Assembly: GCA_037043015.1 (NCBI GenBank)
Contig: CM073330.1
Coordinates: 9,008,012 to 9,072,011 of the forward strand
Length of the DNA: 64,000 nt
Direction of reading: 5' to 3'
From: Bryum argenteum
Taxonomy: Eukaryota > Streptophyta > Bryopsida > Bryales > Bryaceae
Below the pieces are notes generated by a model. That model ran no database searches, was not told where the DNA came from, and worked only from the letters and a program-made list of their open reading frames with translations. The position numbers were made by a program, and so were the translations under genes. This document shows positions 12,857-25,155 of the stretch, piece after piece (within the stretch, counting starts at the first letter, position 1; the number at the start of each line of letters is the position of its first letter).

Positions 12857-15800
12857 AATGTGAGCGTCCCCGCGAACACATTCGTCCTCTCCAACACGAT
12901 TGCCTTTAACTGGAATCATCAGCTGAGGCATCCTCCGGTTCGGAACCGGTGTCTGCCTCCGAAATTGATTCGGGGTAGTACCTTTTCACTCGAGATCCGT
13001 TCGTTCGGGTTGGTAGGGGATTACCTTGCAAATCCTCCAACTGTAGTGACCCATTGGCGAAGACCTCTGTGACCTTGTAAGGTCCGATCGACCGGGTGTG
13101 GAGTTTTCCGGGGAAGTCCATGAACCGGCTGTCGTACAGTAGGACCAGCGTCTCGGTTCGGATTCCATGATCCCGGGGAAGGCGTCGGTCATAGATTACC
13201 TTACGGTTCTCTTGCTCTACCCGGTTTTTCTCAATGGCCTCCTCCCTCAGCTCCTCCAAGTTGTCAATGGCCATCAGGCGGGGGGTGTCATCCTCTACTC
13301 TCTCCCCCATCCGGATTGCCATCACCCGGTGAGACTCGATGTTGAGCTCAATGCCGTGGATGCATTCTTGTCCAAACACCATGAAGAACGGGGTCTTCCC
13401 AGTGGTGGTCTTCTCCGAGGTGTTGTAGGCATGTATGGCGGATGGCAGCTTGCGATCCCAATCCGTCTTGTGTGCCGACACCATTTTGCTGAGGATTTTG
13501 CCAACAATTCCGTTGGACCGCTCCGTAAGACCGTTAGCCTTCGGGTTATACGGAGTCGTCTTCCGGTGTTTGATGGCATACCTCTTGGTCAGATCCTCCA
13601 CAATGTCGTTGATGAAGTGCTTTCCCCGGTCACTCACCAACTCCATGGGGTACCCGAAACGCATCATGATCTCCTCGAAAAGGAACCGGGCTGCTACTCG
13701 TGTCGTTTCCTCTTGTAGCCCGGGCCTCTACCCATTTGGTGGCATAATCCGTAGCCAGGATTATGTACCTCTTCCGATCACTGCTGACCGGATTGACTGG
13801 ACCGATGAAGTCGATCCCCCATTTGACAAAAGGGGCTAAGGGGATGATGGGGGTCAGTGGCGGTGGTGCTTAAATGCATGTAGGCACCGGTTTCGCGCAC
13901 TGGTCGCAACTCGAACATACTTCTTCACGCGTCGGGATGATGTAGGGCCACCAATAACCAGGCACTTTTGATCCGGTTCACCGTGCTCATCGCCGGCGCG
14001 GTGTCCTCTGAATCGCTGCGTGAAGTGCTTCCATCACCGGTTTACGTTCGTCAGGCTCCAAGCAGCGTCGGATGACATCATCAGGTCCCATCCGGAAGAG
14101 GATCCCAAATAGGAGGGTGTAGGGTGCCATTTTGTACTGGAACATGCTCTTCTGATCCCTCGACATACCTTCCGGATACTCCCCCGTGTTTAGAAAATCC
14201 CTGATGTCCCGATAGTCCGATATGGGCGCTGTTCAATGTGGAACACTCGCGTGGAGGGAACCGGGTTCCCTTCAAAACTTCGTCGGAAAGAGGATCGGCA
14301 CATCCTCAAAAGCTTTGTCTCCGCGCATCCTGGAGAGATAATCCGCATTGGAATTGGCTTTCCCGGTTTCACCTTCACCTCGTAATCGAATTCCCTGGAG
14401 GAGTAGGATCCACCGGGCAATCCTCCCGGACAGTCGACCTTGTTAACAAGGTACTTGAGGAGTCATGGTCCGTATGGAACACGACTTTGTAACCGAGGAG
14501 GTAATGCCGGAACTTCTTGCGGAGTACACCATCGCTAACGCTTCCCTCTCTGTGGTGGTGTAATTGCGCTCGCGAGCTCATCTCGCTGCTAGCGTAGTAA
14601 ATCGGGTTCTCCCGCCCTTGGTCGTCCGCTTGCCAAAGATGGCCCCTAGGCACCATCCGGACGCATCAATGGTCACATTAAACTCCTTCTTCCAATCCGG
14701 TGGGGAGAGGATTGGAGCATCGACCAACCGCTTCTTCAGGTCCTCGACGCGGCTGCCGTTCGGATGTCCACACGAACGGCTCGTTGTTCTTGAAAACTCC
14801 GTCGGAGGGGACGCCCTCCTTAGTAGCTGTCGATAAATCTCCGGTAGTACCCGACACGTAAGGAATCCTCGCACTTCCCGTACCGTCCGGGGTGGGGATA
14901 GGGTCAGGATTACCTTAACCTTATCTGTATCCACTTGCAACCCTTGCCGACTAACAACGTGTCCTAACAGCAACCCGGTTTCCATGCCAAAGAAGCATTT
15001 ACCGGGATGCAGTTTGAGGTCCGTCTCTCTGCAGCGCTGGAAGGTTTGGCGAAGGTGGGAAAGGTGGTTCCTCCGTTCTCCAAACACGGCGAAGTCATCG
15101 ATGAAGACTTCCAGGAAATGTCGCAGGAAGTCTTTAAAGATGTCAATCATCAACCTCTGGAAGGTGCCCGGGGCGTTACAAAGTCCGAAGGGCATCCGGT
15201 TGAACGCGTAGGTTCCCCATTCCGTCGTGAAGGTGGTCTTCAGCTGATCGCTAGCCCGGATTGACACTTGGTTGTAACCCTAGAATCCGTCGAGGAAGCT
15301 GTACAGTTCCCGACCAGCTACATGATCAAGGATGACATCGGTGAAGGGTAGGGGGTAGTAGTCCTTCTTGGTGGCCGCATTCAGCTTCCGGAAATCCTGG
15401 CAGACACGGATCTTTACCTTCCCATCTGCTCCGGTTTTCTTCGGAACAACCACTATCGGAGAAACCCATTCCGAGTTGTTGACCGGGTAGATGAATCCTG
15501 CATCCAGCAACCGATCTATCTCTTCCTTCACCATCAGCGAGTACTTTGGGTTCAGCCGGTACTGACGTTGTCTGACCGGAACGGCTCCATCGATCAAATC
15601 GATTTCATGCTCCTCCAGGTGGGAAGGGATCCCCCTCAGGTCGCTCGGAGTCCAGGCGAACACATCGGAATATTCCGCCAGCAGTTGGCGGCATTCCTCC
15701 TTTTCCTCCGCGGTCAACGTCTTCCCCACGTAGAACTTCCGTCCTGCCCGGACTTCCATCTCCTCGTAGTCCTTGGGTGAGACCACGTTCTTGACCTCTC

Positions 15801-18800
15801 TCGTCGGTCCTTTCTCCTCTGGATCCGGGTCTAACGCCCCCATGACAAGTGACTACCCCTCCCATTCGTGCGGGTTGGGTATCCGGGTTAGTCGATTGTT
15901 GGCGTACCCACTTCTCTCGTGAATGCGGTACATGATTCGCCCAGAACGGTCCTCCACATCGGTCTTCCCTTCCCGGAGTGGGTCCAAGCTGCGGGAGGGG
16001 TGCTTCCTCCGGGACTTGCTGCAGGGAATTCAAGTCCTTCTCCACCAATCCGGTAAACTCCTCGACCGGATAACACGCCCGGGACTCCGGTTCGACCCCG
16101 ACCAATCCGAGTGTAATCCTCGGTTGTCTTGGTTTCTCCTTCGTGAGCGACGTGTCTCCAAGGAATCCGGACAGGGGTCTCCCAACCCGAATTCCTTCTC
16201 TCCCCGTCTACCACTACCTTGGCCGAGATAGAGCCATGGTCGTCAAGCGAAGATTCGGAAGGGTCTTCCCTCGTCAACCCGGATCACCACGTAGTTCGAG
16301 AAATAGGTCCGCTTTCCTACACGGGATGGGATCTGAGAGAGAAGGCCGACCGGAACTACTCGAGATTGGTCTGCCATCCGTAGCACCAGGTCGGTTCTCT
16401 CCAAAGTCGTGTAACCGAGGTCGTATGCCGTATCTTCCAGCATGAGGTTAACTCCGGATCCGCCATCTACCGGAACGTTATGGATATTGCGACCATCAAC
16501 TTCAATCAATTTTTGGGGCTCCGTAATCCTCGAGGGCGACAAAATTTACCGCCACCGCCGGAAGCTTGTACCTCTTCTTCCTTCTCTCGTATCCAAGCCT
16601 CCCGGATAACCTTCGGTAATTGACGTTGTCGTGGAGTAGTTGACCGATTGTGACGTTCGCGGCGATCCTTGACGTCTGCGCAGGATGTCGTACTCATCCA
16701 CCCTTGCCTTGGGTCCCGGTTTCAATATCACCGGATTGTCCACAAACCGGACTTTCTTCGCCTCCGGTTTCGGGTTCTCCTCTCGGCAAGGAGTTCCCGA
16801 CTTCATCGATTATGTCTATTTCTAACCTATCGTACTCCACCCCTTTCTTTGCTTCTACCGGGGTGGTTCTATCGTGGTGACTACTCCGGTTTACCTCCTC
16901 GGAGTAACCGCCCGGACTACCACTGCGTTTCGGTTGGCTCGGTATTCTTCTTCTTCCGCTTTGCTACCGAGTCCGTATTGCCTTTGGTGGAGCTGCGGGT
17001 GGAGACCTTGTTCACAAAACAACCTCCCCACGTCCGGCGATTCCACCTCCCCAGCATCATTTGGGCGGATTGTCGACCCGGTGTGCGCGTAGTTCAAACA
17101 GATCATCTCCCGGGTGGCTCCACCACCATCTTCGGTGCAATCTTACGTCGAGGAGGTTTCGGACGACTCGTCTCCCTATGGCCATGCTCCCCCACGGTTT
17201 TGACAAGGTAGGATTTGCGCGACTCCGTTACCTTGCGGGGGCTTGTTGAAGCACCCGGTCGCATAATGACCATCTTGTCCACACCGTAGCACTGGACATT
17301 GTCCGGTAGTCAGAACTCCGCCGATCCCCGGGTGGGCCGTTGGAACTAGCTCCCGCCCCCATGACCGGATCTGCACAGGTTGCCGTTCGGTCGAGGGGGG
17401 TTCCTCTTCCTCTTCCGTAACCGGTTTGGACTTGGTAGATGTCTTGGACATCACCATTCTCATAATCATCATCATCCGGCATGATGTACTCCACTCCGTC
17501 TCTGCCTCCACGAAATGGACGGGTTTCTTTGCTTTTGCGTGGGGGCGATCCCGAGCGAAAATGGCCGGGCTCACGGCGGCGTGAACACCCACACGTTCGA
17601 CCTGGTACTTGAGGGCGGTTTCGGGCGGGCGGTTCTCCGTGAGTTGACCTTGATGGCGCGGAGTTCGTCCGGAGGAGCTTCATGTTGTCTTCGGTTCGAC
17701 CTTGATCTTGATGGTCGCTTTCTCCTTACCGGTTTCGCGGCTTTGCTCTTGCGCGGACCTCTTCGGGGTCCGACTCATTGTCCGGATCGCCATCCTCTTC
17801 GGACTCCTTCTCGGCAAAGACTGCCGTCCTCCGAGTTTGTCCGACTCCGTTTCTCTTTTCTTCTTCTTGCGGTCCTTCTCGCGCCGCTTCTTATTTTTCT
17901 CCTTCTTCGGATCACGCAGAGATAGGGCCGAATCTTCATAATCTGGCGGCCTCCATCGCCGCTCGGAGTGTAACCGGTTTGGTCCTCCGGATCCGGAAGG
18001 CCATCTCATTCGGTAGACCGGCTATGTACCATCAATGGCCACAATCGGAGCAATGTCCGTTGTGACCTTGTTCATGAGGGACTTAACCCTCATCCCGTAC
18101 TGCCGGATGTTCTCAGACTTCTTCTTGGTGATCTCGCTCAACCGGCCCAGGGCTCTGGCCTCCCCTCCCGCTTCACGGAAGGTATGCAGGAACAACGCCG
18201 TGAGCTCCTCCCAGTTCTCGCGTACCTCATCCGGAACATCCATGAACCACTTGAGTGCTTCCCCCTTCATCATTCCGGAGAAGACTCTCAACCGGGACTC
18301 CGGATCTTCCTGGTTGGCGTTCGCCGTGGTGGTGAACTCTTGCAACCAGTCGTCCACGTCCTTGCTGCCATCTCCTTGGAAGCGATTATACTTCAGGCGA
18401 GTGAGTGGGGCAGCTCTCCTTTGACCGGCAGAGCCTCCATGGGGTTTGGCCTCCTTTCCTCCGGTGCAACTAGTATCTCCACACCCGGTGGAGGGGCTGG
18501 TACGTTCCACTCCCTCACAGGAACAACAACCTCTTCCGGTGGAGCGGCGTATAGCGTTTCTTCTAGGCCGTACGGAACCTCTCGTGCTTGGGCAGTTGGG
18601 GTAACTACCGGAATGGTACTCCTTCTCGCAGACCGGGTAACACGTCGTGAGTCCGGTTCGCTGGTTTGCCCTTGAGTCATGAAGCAACTGGCTGGTATTC
18701 CTCAGCAGGCCTCTCCCTCGTTCAGTCCGACTCACACTTGCGACTTCGTGCTGACGAGCTCACCAACATTCCGATCTCCCGCTGCTCCCACCGGATCTAC

Positions 18801-18851
18801 AAAAGGAACTCAGCGTCCCACCAGGGAATTCGTGGCTTCACAGCTTTAGAA

Positions 18852-18869
18852 TCCCCGGCAGCGGCGCCA
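18852..18869 (-). other. Primer binding site of element B (tRNA-Asp type)
   Basis: Same 18-base site as in element A, 12 bases inside LTR3. It marks LTR3 as the 5' LTR of element B. Confidence 0.85.
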
Positions 18870-18881
18870 AAGTTTCACTCA

Positions 18882-20688
18882 TGTCGTGAGTTACCAGACC
18901 GAGAAGACCAAAAACAGCACAATTTTACTTATACAACCAAGCAAAATGGTTCGCCTTCCGGGTAACGTTCCACGGAGATTCTGTGAAGTGTGAAGACCAA
19001 TTGAAATCCGGACCAACAACCTATGGACGCTACAACGACAGAAAACGTTCTAATCTACCGGATTAGGGAACTCGGGGAGGGGTTGGGGTCTGACTAGCTC
19101 CCAAACCCAAAACCCCAAGGAAACCAGCTTTGCGTCTGATCCGGTGGTTTTCTAGATTCGAACGGCCTCCCTGTCCGGGAGGGGGACTTAGTATCTGTGG
19201 TGATTTAGTTTAACCTCCGTAAATCCTCGGAGGGTCTTTCCTATTTATTTGGAAGAGCGCGGAATGTCGCTCCCCTACCGGTTGATTAAGGTGTCCGGAG
19301 TTCCACCCTTAGTATCTCGACTACCCTTTCCTTCTCTCTCGGGAGTTCCTTCCTTGCTACTCTCGCCACTATCCGGATTCTCACCCAAACAAATGGTCAC
19401 ACAAAGGTGGCCCGGTTTCCTCCTAATCGAGCCAACGAGGGGGTTGTTTACTCGTGACCCGGATCACGATGGGTGGTATCCCGCCACTTAATCCATTAGA
19501 GTTCCAATAACATAGAACCGGGTTCGTACCCTACTCACCGGGAGGCTTTCCTCAACCGAACATCCCATTCGGGAGGTTGGCAATCGGAGTTAGCGTTTCT
19601 TGCTAACCCTAGTACCTCACCCAACCCGGTTAGTGTATCACCTTCCTAGGTGACGACTACTCCCGATATGCTCTAGTACTTCTCACACGGACCTCTCACC
19701 GACTTTGTCACTCTCCTAGAGACCTCTCCCGGGTTAAGGATTGCAACCACCGAATCTACGAGGGACTTCCTGTATCCACGACCCGGCTCGGACATCAACT
19801 ACGCACACACAATTACAAGATCACGACTTACACACAATCACGAATTTTAGGTGCAAAGATCAACCTTTACTCACAGTGCGGAACACAGAGAAGACCCGAA
19901 GGACTCATGCAGAGTCTTGGTAAGTCTGAGGGTCCTGGTTTTCCCGGAAACCCTATCAGATCCGGAATTCTCGGGCTTCCGAGATTCCCGGGTGAGTGGC
20001 CAAAAAGGCACCTACTAATCCTACCCATTCTAACCTAACTAACTACTGACTAGTGTCTTCTTCCGGCGGCGTGGGTCGGCTCGAGGGGTTTGACGGCGGC
20101 GTATTCATCCTGGAAGGGCCTGCCAACTCGCGGGGAGGAATCTCCCTCCCTGCTTTCCCGGACTGATTCCGGTAGAAACCCTACTTCCCGAAACCCTAAT
20201 CTCTCCAAACTCTGCTTTTCCAACACTCTCGGATCGCTGAGCTCTCAAAATTGCTCTATCTCTCAAAACGCGCGGATGGAATGGCCGAGAATGGAGGCGG
20301 CGGCTCTAATAACAACAAACCGGAACTCTCCTTCCGGACATCATCACCCGGCTCGAGACGTACACCGGGAAGTACCCGGTCATCATTGAGCCGCCGGTGA
20401 TTATGTCGGCGCCCGCGATTTTTCCGCCCTTTTCTCCGGTCGACCGCGGCTCGGTCATCAACCCGGTAGGAGAACCGGGCCATCCGGGCATCTCGGGGTA
20501 TCGGCCGGTATCAACCCGGCTATCGATAAGCTCTAAAATCCCATAAGGTTAGCCGGAAGAATCTTAACACAAAATTACTACCTACGAACCGGTTTTAACA
20601 GGCCGGTTTTTATTCCTATTTGCTAAATCAGCTATTTTACTCCTAATTAATTGCTAAAAACAAAAATATTGGAGAACAGGGTTTGACA
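18882..20688 (-). repeat. LTR3: 5' LTR of element B, outer end of the array
   Basis: Third LTR, 1807 bp. On the plus strand it opens TGTCGTGAG and closes GTTTGACA. Bases to its right (CCCCG, 20689-20693) resemble those left of LTR1 (CCCTG, 3138-3142), a possible 5-bp target site duplication with one mismatch. Like the other two copies it differs mainly by very short indels. Confidence 0.9.
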
Positions 20689-21980
20689 CCCCGCGAGTAG
20701 GCAGGCACTTCCAGGAGGATCACCCCGCCGCCAGACCCCTCGAGCCGCCCCACGCCGCCGGAAGAAGACATTAGTTAGTAATTAGTTAGGTTAGAAGTAG
20801 CTAGAAATAGTAGATGCCCTTTTGGCCACTCACCCGGGAATCTCGGAGGCCCGGGAATTCCGGATCTGATAGGGTTTCCGGAAATCCGAACCTTCAGATT
20901 TCACCAAGACTCTGCGGAGTCCTTCGGGTCTTTCTGCGATCCACCCCCGTGAGTAAAGGTCCAATTTTGCATCCGAAACCTTGCGTCCTTCTTTGTGTAT
21001 GTGTGAGAGATTTGCTTGGTCTTGTGTGTGAAGTGAGGTTTTGAAAATCAAGGTTGTGGAGTGCAGAAGTCCCTTGTTGGTGCAGTAGTTCTGAGTCCGA
21101 GGTGTCCGCGAAGTGGATAGCCGGGAGGAGTGACGCCGTCGATGAGAGGTCCTAGTGAGAGGAGTCCGGGCGTCCGGAAGTGTTGTAACGAGTGCCAAAG
21201 GGAGGGGGGGTCGTGACTCCAACCGGACTGGACAGGGGAGTTGGGATTGGCGAGTAAAGCCATCCCGCATAACCACCCCCGGATGGGATATTCGGGTGAG
21301 GAAAGTCCACGACGGGAGTTGTACATAACCCCGGAGGCCAGTTAACTATCGGTGTGCGTAGTAGGAACCTCGTGGGCGGGTAGTGGGATGCTACTCACTG
21401 CAGACCGGATCACAAGTTCGTCGCCCCCGAAAGAAGGAGAGAACCGGACAATCGCCGGTGTGACCTACCGTTTGAGTGAATCCACTAAGCGGTAGCGGTA
21501 GTTGTAAGGAGGAACCCCGTGTAGAGGGAGAGAGAGAGAGAGAGAAGGATACGAGTATAGGTGAAACTCCAAATCACCTTAATCAACCGGAGGAGAGTGC
21601 CCCTTCCGTACTGCTAAAAACCTACAAGGAGAACCCCTCCGAGGATTCACGGAGGTTAAATTAAATCATCACTCACTAACATATCCTAACCGGCCAAAAT
21701 AACAATCGAGTAGAGGGAAGCAACCGGATCAGAATCAACCGGTCACCCTGGGGTTTTGGGTTTAGGAATTAGTCGGGTCTCAATCCCCGCGTTCCTTAAT
21801 CCGGTAGACCAGAACGTGTATGTCGTTGTAGCGTCCAATGGTGGTCGGTCTGAATTTCATTTTTGTCTTCACACTTCACAGAATCTCCGTGGAACGTTAC
21901 CCGGAAGGTGGACCATTTTGCTAGGTTGTATAAGTAAAATTGGGCTATTTTTGGTCTTCTCGGTCTGGTAACTCACGACA
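20689..21980 (+). repeat. Diverged plus-oriented LTR remainder
   Basis: This is the LTR read in the opposite sense. It starts at the LTR position where the left fragment (1-370) stops, and runs to the LTR end CTCACGACA at 21980. It contains a (GA)n run near 21521-21545. It is visibly more diverged from LTR1-3 than they are from each other, so it is older or from a sister subfamily. It ends directly in LINE sequence, so the element it belongs to probably inserted into the LINE. Confidence 0.75.
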
Positions 21981-24670
21981 CTTGGGACATCCATTGTGTT
22001 TCTAATTCAGTGGCATCAAGTTGAAAGTTGTCCATTGTACTTTGTAGGTGGATTCCACCTGCTTCTTTAAGTATAAAGAGTGTTCTTGTGATTGGGGAGT
22101 GGGTGCAGTCATTGTATTTTATTCGGGGAATTTCTTGGGATCCGCCAAATTTTGCAAGGATGTGTTGGATAAGACCCTGGTAAATTAGACCTAGTTTGCC
22201 TTTGTCATTGAGTGCATTTATTAGTTGGTCCCCAATGCATCTGAGATAAGCATTTTTGAGGGAGAAGGCTTCAAGACCAAAGTCTATGTGTGGTAGTTGT
22301 GCTATAATGTTTGCTGTACACTTGGGTAGGCCACATATAGTTTTTTGGATGCTAGTGATTTTCTTGTCAAGTTTTTTAATCATTGGTAATGAGTAGGGTA
22401 CTGCGTAGAAGCTATACGCGATGCCTGCGCGTATGACTGTATCTACCATGTTAATTTTTTGCTTGATTGTAGCTGGGCAATTGGAGAGTTTTTGGCATTG
22501 TTCAGTGAGTTTTTTAGTGGTGAGATGTGTTTGTAGTTTCCATTTGAGTGTTGGTACTACTTGAATGCCAAGATAGGGGTAGGCTTCGTTTTGGTGTAGC
22601 GTGGGTAATGGTTCATTTTTGTAGTTGATGTTTTGTGCTTGCAGGAGATTTTTGAAGGCTGTGGGTGAGAGTTTGGATTTGTTTGGGCATCCTGTCACTG
22701 CACATTTGTGTGTGCCGACTTCAAGTCTTGTCCATTCACTGTATTTTTCGATTTTGTTCATTTGTGTTTGTAGTGTTGGAAGGGTAGAAGTGAGTACAGT
22801 CAGGTCGTCAGCCTACGCAGCGGAGTTGATAGTTGTGCTTGATGTGCTGAATTTGTATCCGTGGTTACCTCTTTGTAGCCATCTGAGGAGGGGTTCTAAA
22901 AATATGATAAAGAGGTATGGGCTTAATGTGTCTCCTTGTATGGTGCCTCTTTGAATCGGTATTGGTTTTGTTTGGCCAAAATATTCTCCTGTATATATGG
23001 TTGTGGAGTGAGAGTAAATATTACCTATTAGTGTAACAGCATCATTTGGATAGCCTAGGTCTTTTATTATTGCTAGTAGTCTAGCATGGTCGAGGGACCC
23101 AAAGGCATTTTTGAAATCTATGTACATGATATAGATGTCTTGGTTTGTGATTCTAGCGTCTTCCAATGCAGCTGTGATGAGTTGGATTTGCCGTGAGGTG
23201 CTTCTCTCAGCGCGGAAGCCTTCTTGACTGTCATGAAGGATTTGATGTTGTTCTCCATAGGCGGAGAGAATATATGTAAGGGTGCTGGTGAATAATTTAT
23301 ATATTGTGTTGGCCAGCGCGATTGGTCTGTGGTTAGGTGGAAGTGAGGGGTTGCCTTTCTTGTATAGCAGGATAGTGAGACTTGTTTTCCATGAAGCAGG
23401 TATTTGTTTTTGCTTATAGCAGTGGTACAAGAAGAGGTATAATAGCGTTTGGAAGGAATCTGGCATATTTTTGAGGATGGTGTTGGGGATTTTATCAGGG
23501 TCAGGGGCTTTGTTTTGTGAGAGATTTTTTAGACAAATGTCGAAGGTTTCGCGAGTAAAGTATGTGTGAAGGGGGATCTGGGGTGCCTCTTTTTTCAAGT
23601 GTAAATCCGTCTAATCCGTGCAGGGTATCGGGTGGTCTGGTTGATAGTAGCATGTTGGGATGGTTGGGCGGTTAGTGATTGATTGCTGTATAAAGATTTC
23701 TTGAGCGATATCTTCTGGGCTAGTGAGGATTTCGTTGTTGCGTGTGGTAATGCAGTCAAGTGGCGGTATGTCTAGATTTTTAAAAACTCGGTTGTTTATT
23801 TTCTTAGGGCTGGTGTTATAGAGCTGTCTGTATTTGGTGATGGCTTTTTTGATAGATTGGCGTGTGTGTTTTGTGGTAATGGCCCGTGCTTTCTTGTTTG
23901 CAGTTTTAGCTATATCTGCTAATGTGTTAAGCCATTCGTGTTTATTGTCATCACTTTCAGGGGGCGGAGGGATATTCGTATATGTGTGTTGTTGTATGGC
24001 TTGTAATATTGGGTGTGTTCTCCAGTTGTCATTGTTGTTAGCAATGTATATTGTTTTTCGGGTTAGGTGGTATGTGGAAAGGTGTTTTTTCCAATCTTTT
24101 TGTGATTTTCTTGGGAGAAAACCTCCTTGTAGTTTGGTTTGTGTGGTGAGGGCGGGGATGGGGGGTGCAGAGCATGTGGTTAGCAGTGTTTCCGTGATGT
24201 TGTGAATGAGATGGTCTAATTGTGTGCAGGCGGTGGCCCATTCTGTGGAGGTGAGTTGTTCGTTTTGTAGAGTTGTTGTGAGTTCGTTGATGGAGATTGC
24301 GTTGTGTTCAAAATATGTGGTGGTAAATGTGTTTAGATTGGTTTGGGGGATGGGGTTCAGAATACGTGGGGGTTTTGGGTTGTTTTTTGTGGAGGCCTTG
24401 CTATAAGTATTTGTTGGGGAATATGGAGGGATACGGGGGAGTGGTCGGAGTTTAGTTCTAGAGTGTGGTTGGTTGTAGATGTGAATATGTGGTTGTTCGT
24501 GGCAGTGGTGTAATAGCCATCGATAAGACTGGTTTCGGTATAGTTATGTCCTCCTTGTCTGGAGAATGGGCTGTTTGTGGGAATATATGTGAGATTAAGG
24601 TTGTCCGTGAATGTACGCCACTATTTTCACACATTGTCGGAAGGCTCATTTCATAGAACTCATAGATCTT
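21981..24670 (-). mobile_element. Degenerate LINE (APE-type non-LTR retrotransposon)
   Basis: Read on the minus strand, this holds the end of an AP-type endonuclease (SLIDGYYTTA and NSDHSPVSL near 24520-24400), a basic linker, and a reverse transcriptase (23598-21981). The RT shows the usual LINE boxes: KKGNPSLPPNHRPIAL, GFRAERST, YIMYIDFKNAFGSLDH, and QRGTIQGDTLSPYLF. At the catalytic YADD box the Tyr codon has become the stop TAG near 22815, so the RT reads ...SAA-stop-ADDLTV. Further stops lie between endonuclease and RT. The 5' end is truncated inside the endonuclease near 24670, and the 3' end is cut by the LTR boundary at 21980. It cannot be active. Confidence 0.85.
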
Positions 24671-25155
24671 CAAACCTTTCATTCATTTTTTTTTACTACA
24701 AGATGTGGTGTAGAACTTCCATTTGGTCGTTTAAGGGTTCGAGAGAACCAAAAGTATAGGTTAGGTTCCGACACATAATTATGAAATCTTTGTGCGAAAT
24801 ACAACATCCGGCAGTGGGATAGACGTGATTTTGTTCTCTAATAGTACGTAGAAATAAGTACATTCATATGTTTCTAATGTCCATACATTGTGACAATTAT
24901 ATAAATCTAATGGATTTACAAAAAAAATTATCTTAGAAGTCCAAATAAAAAAATAAAGCACTAGCACTACATGTGACCAGGTTAAGCTGCAAACAATGGA
25001 ATGTTAATATAAAATCTAATATATGTAAAATAAAACTCGTATTGTTGTAGAAGGTGAACACATGGTAGTCTGTCCAAAATGAAGCTTGTTACATAATTTA
25101 TATACTACCACGTTGACCAATTCTTACCCTTTTATTACTATTTTCTGAATATCAG
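24671..25155. other. AT-rich spacer, nothing recognised
   Basis: AT-rich sequence between the LINE remnant and the next coding stretch. No ORF, TIR or repeat that I can support. Confidence 0.5.

Larger units (their letters stand above)
12843..18881 (-). mobile_element. Ty3/gypsy element B, internal region (gag-PR-RT-RH-IN), fossil
   Basis: Second copy of the same internal region, about 6.04 kb, minus strand. Parts are gag (about 18690-17090, with zinc knuckles), protease (DGGSG near 16470), reverse transcriptase (about 15850-14900, with VFIDDFAVF as catalytic box), RNase H (about 14740-14380) and integrase (about 13960-12900). The integrase stretch is better preserved than in A and ends in a GSLQLEDLQGNPLP-type tail without a chromodomain. 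Similarity to element A is very high throughout. Breaks are many, again of the order of ten, mostly in gag, protease and RNase H. The Athila/Tat (OTA) assignment rests on the FIDD box, the tRNA-Asp primer site and the missing chromodomain. Confidence 0.9.

Noticed and set aside
24730-24745. tRNA-like GGTTCGAGAGAACC
   Set aside because: It is a small hairpin only; no acceptor stem, D-arm or anticodon arm fits around it.
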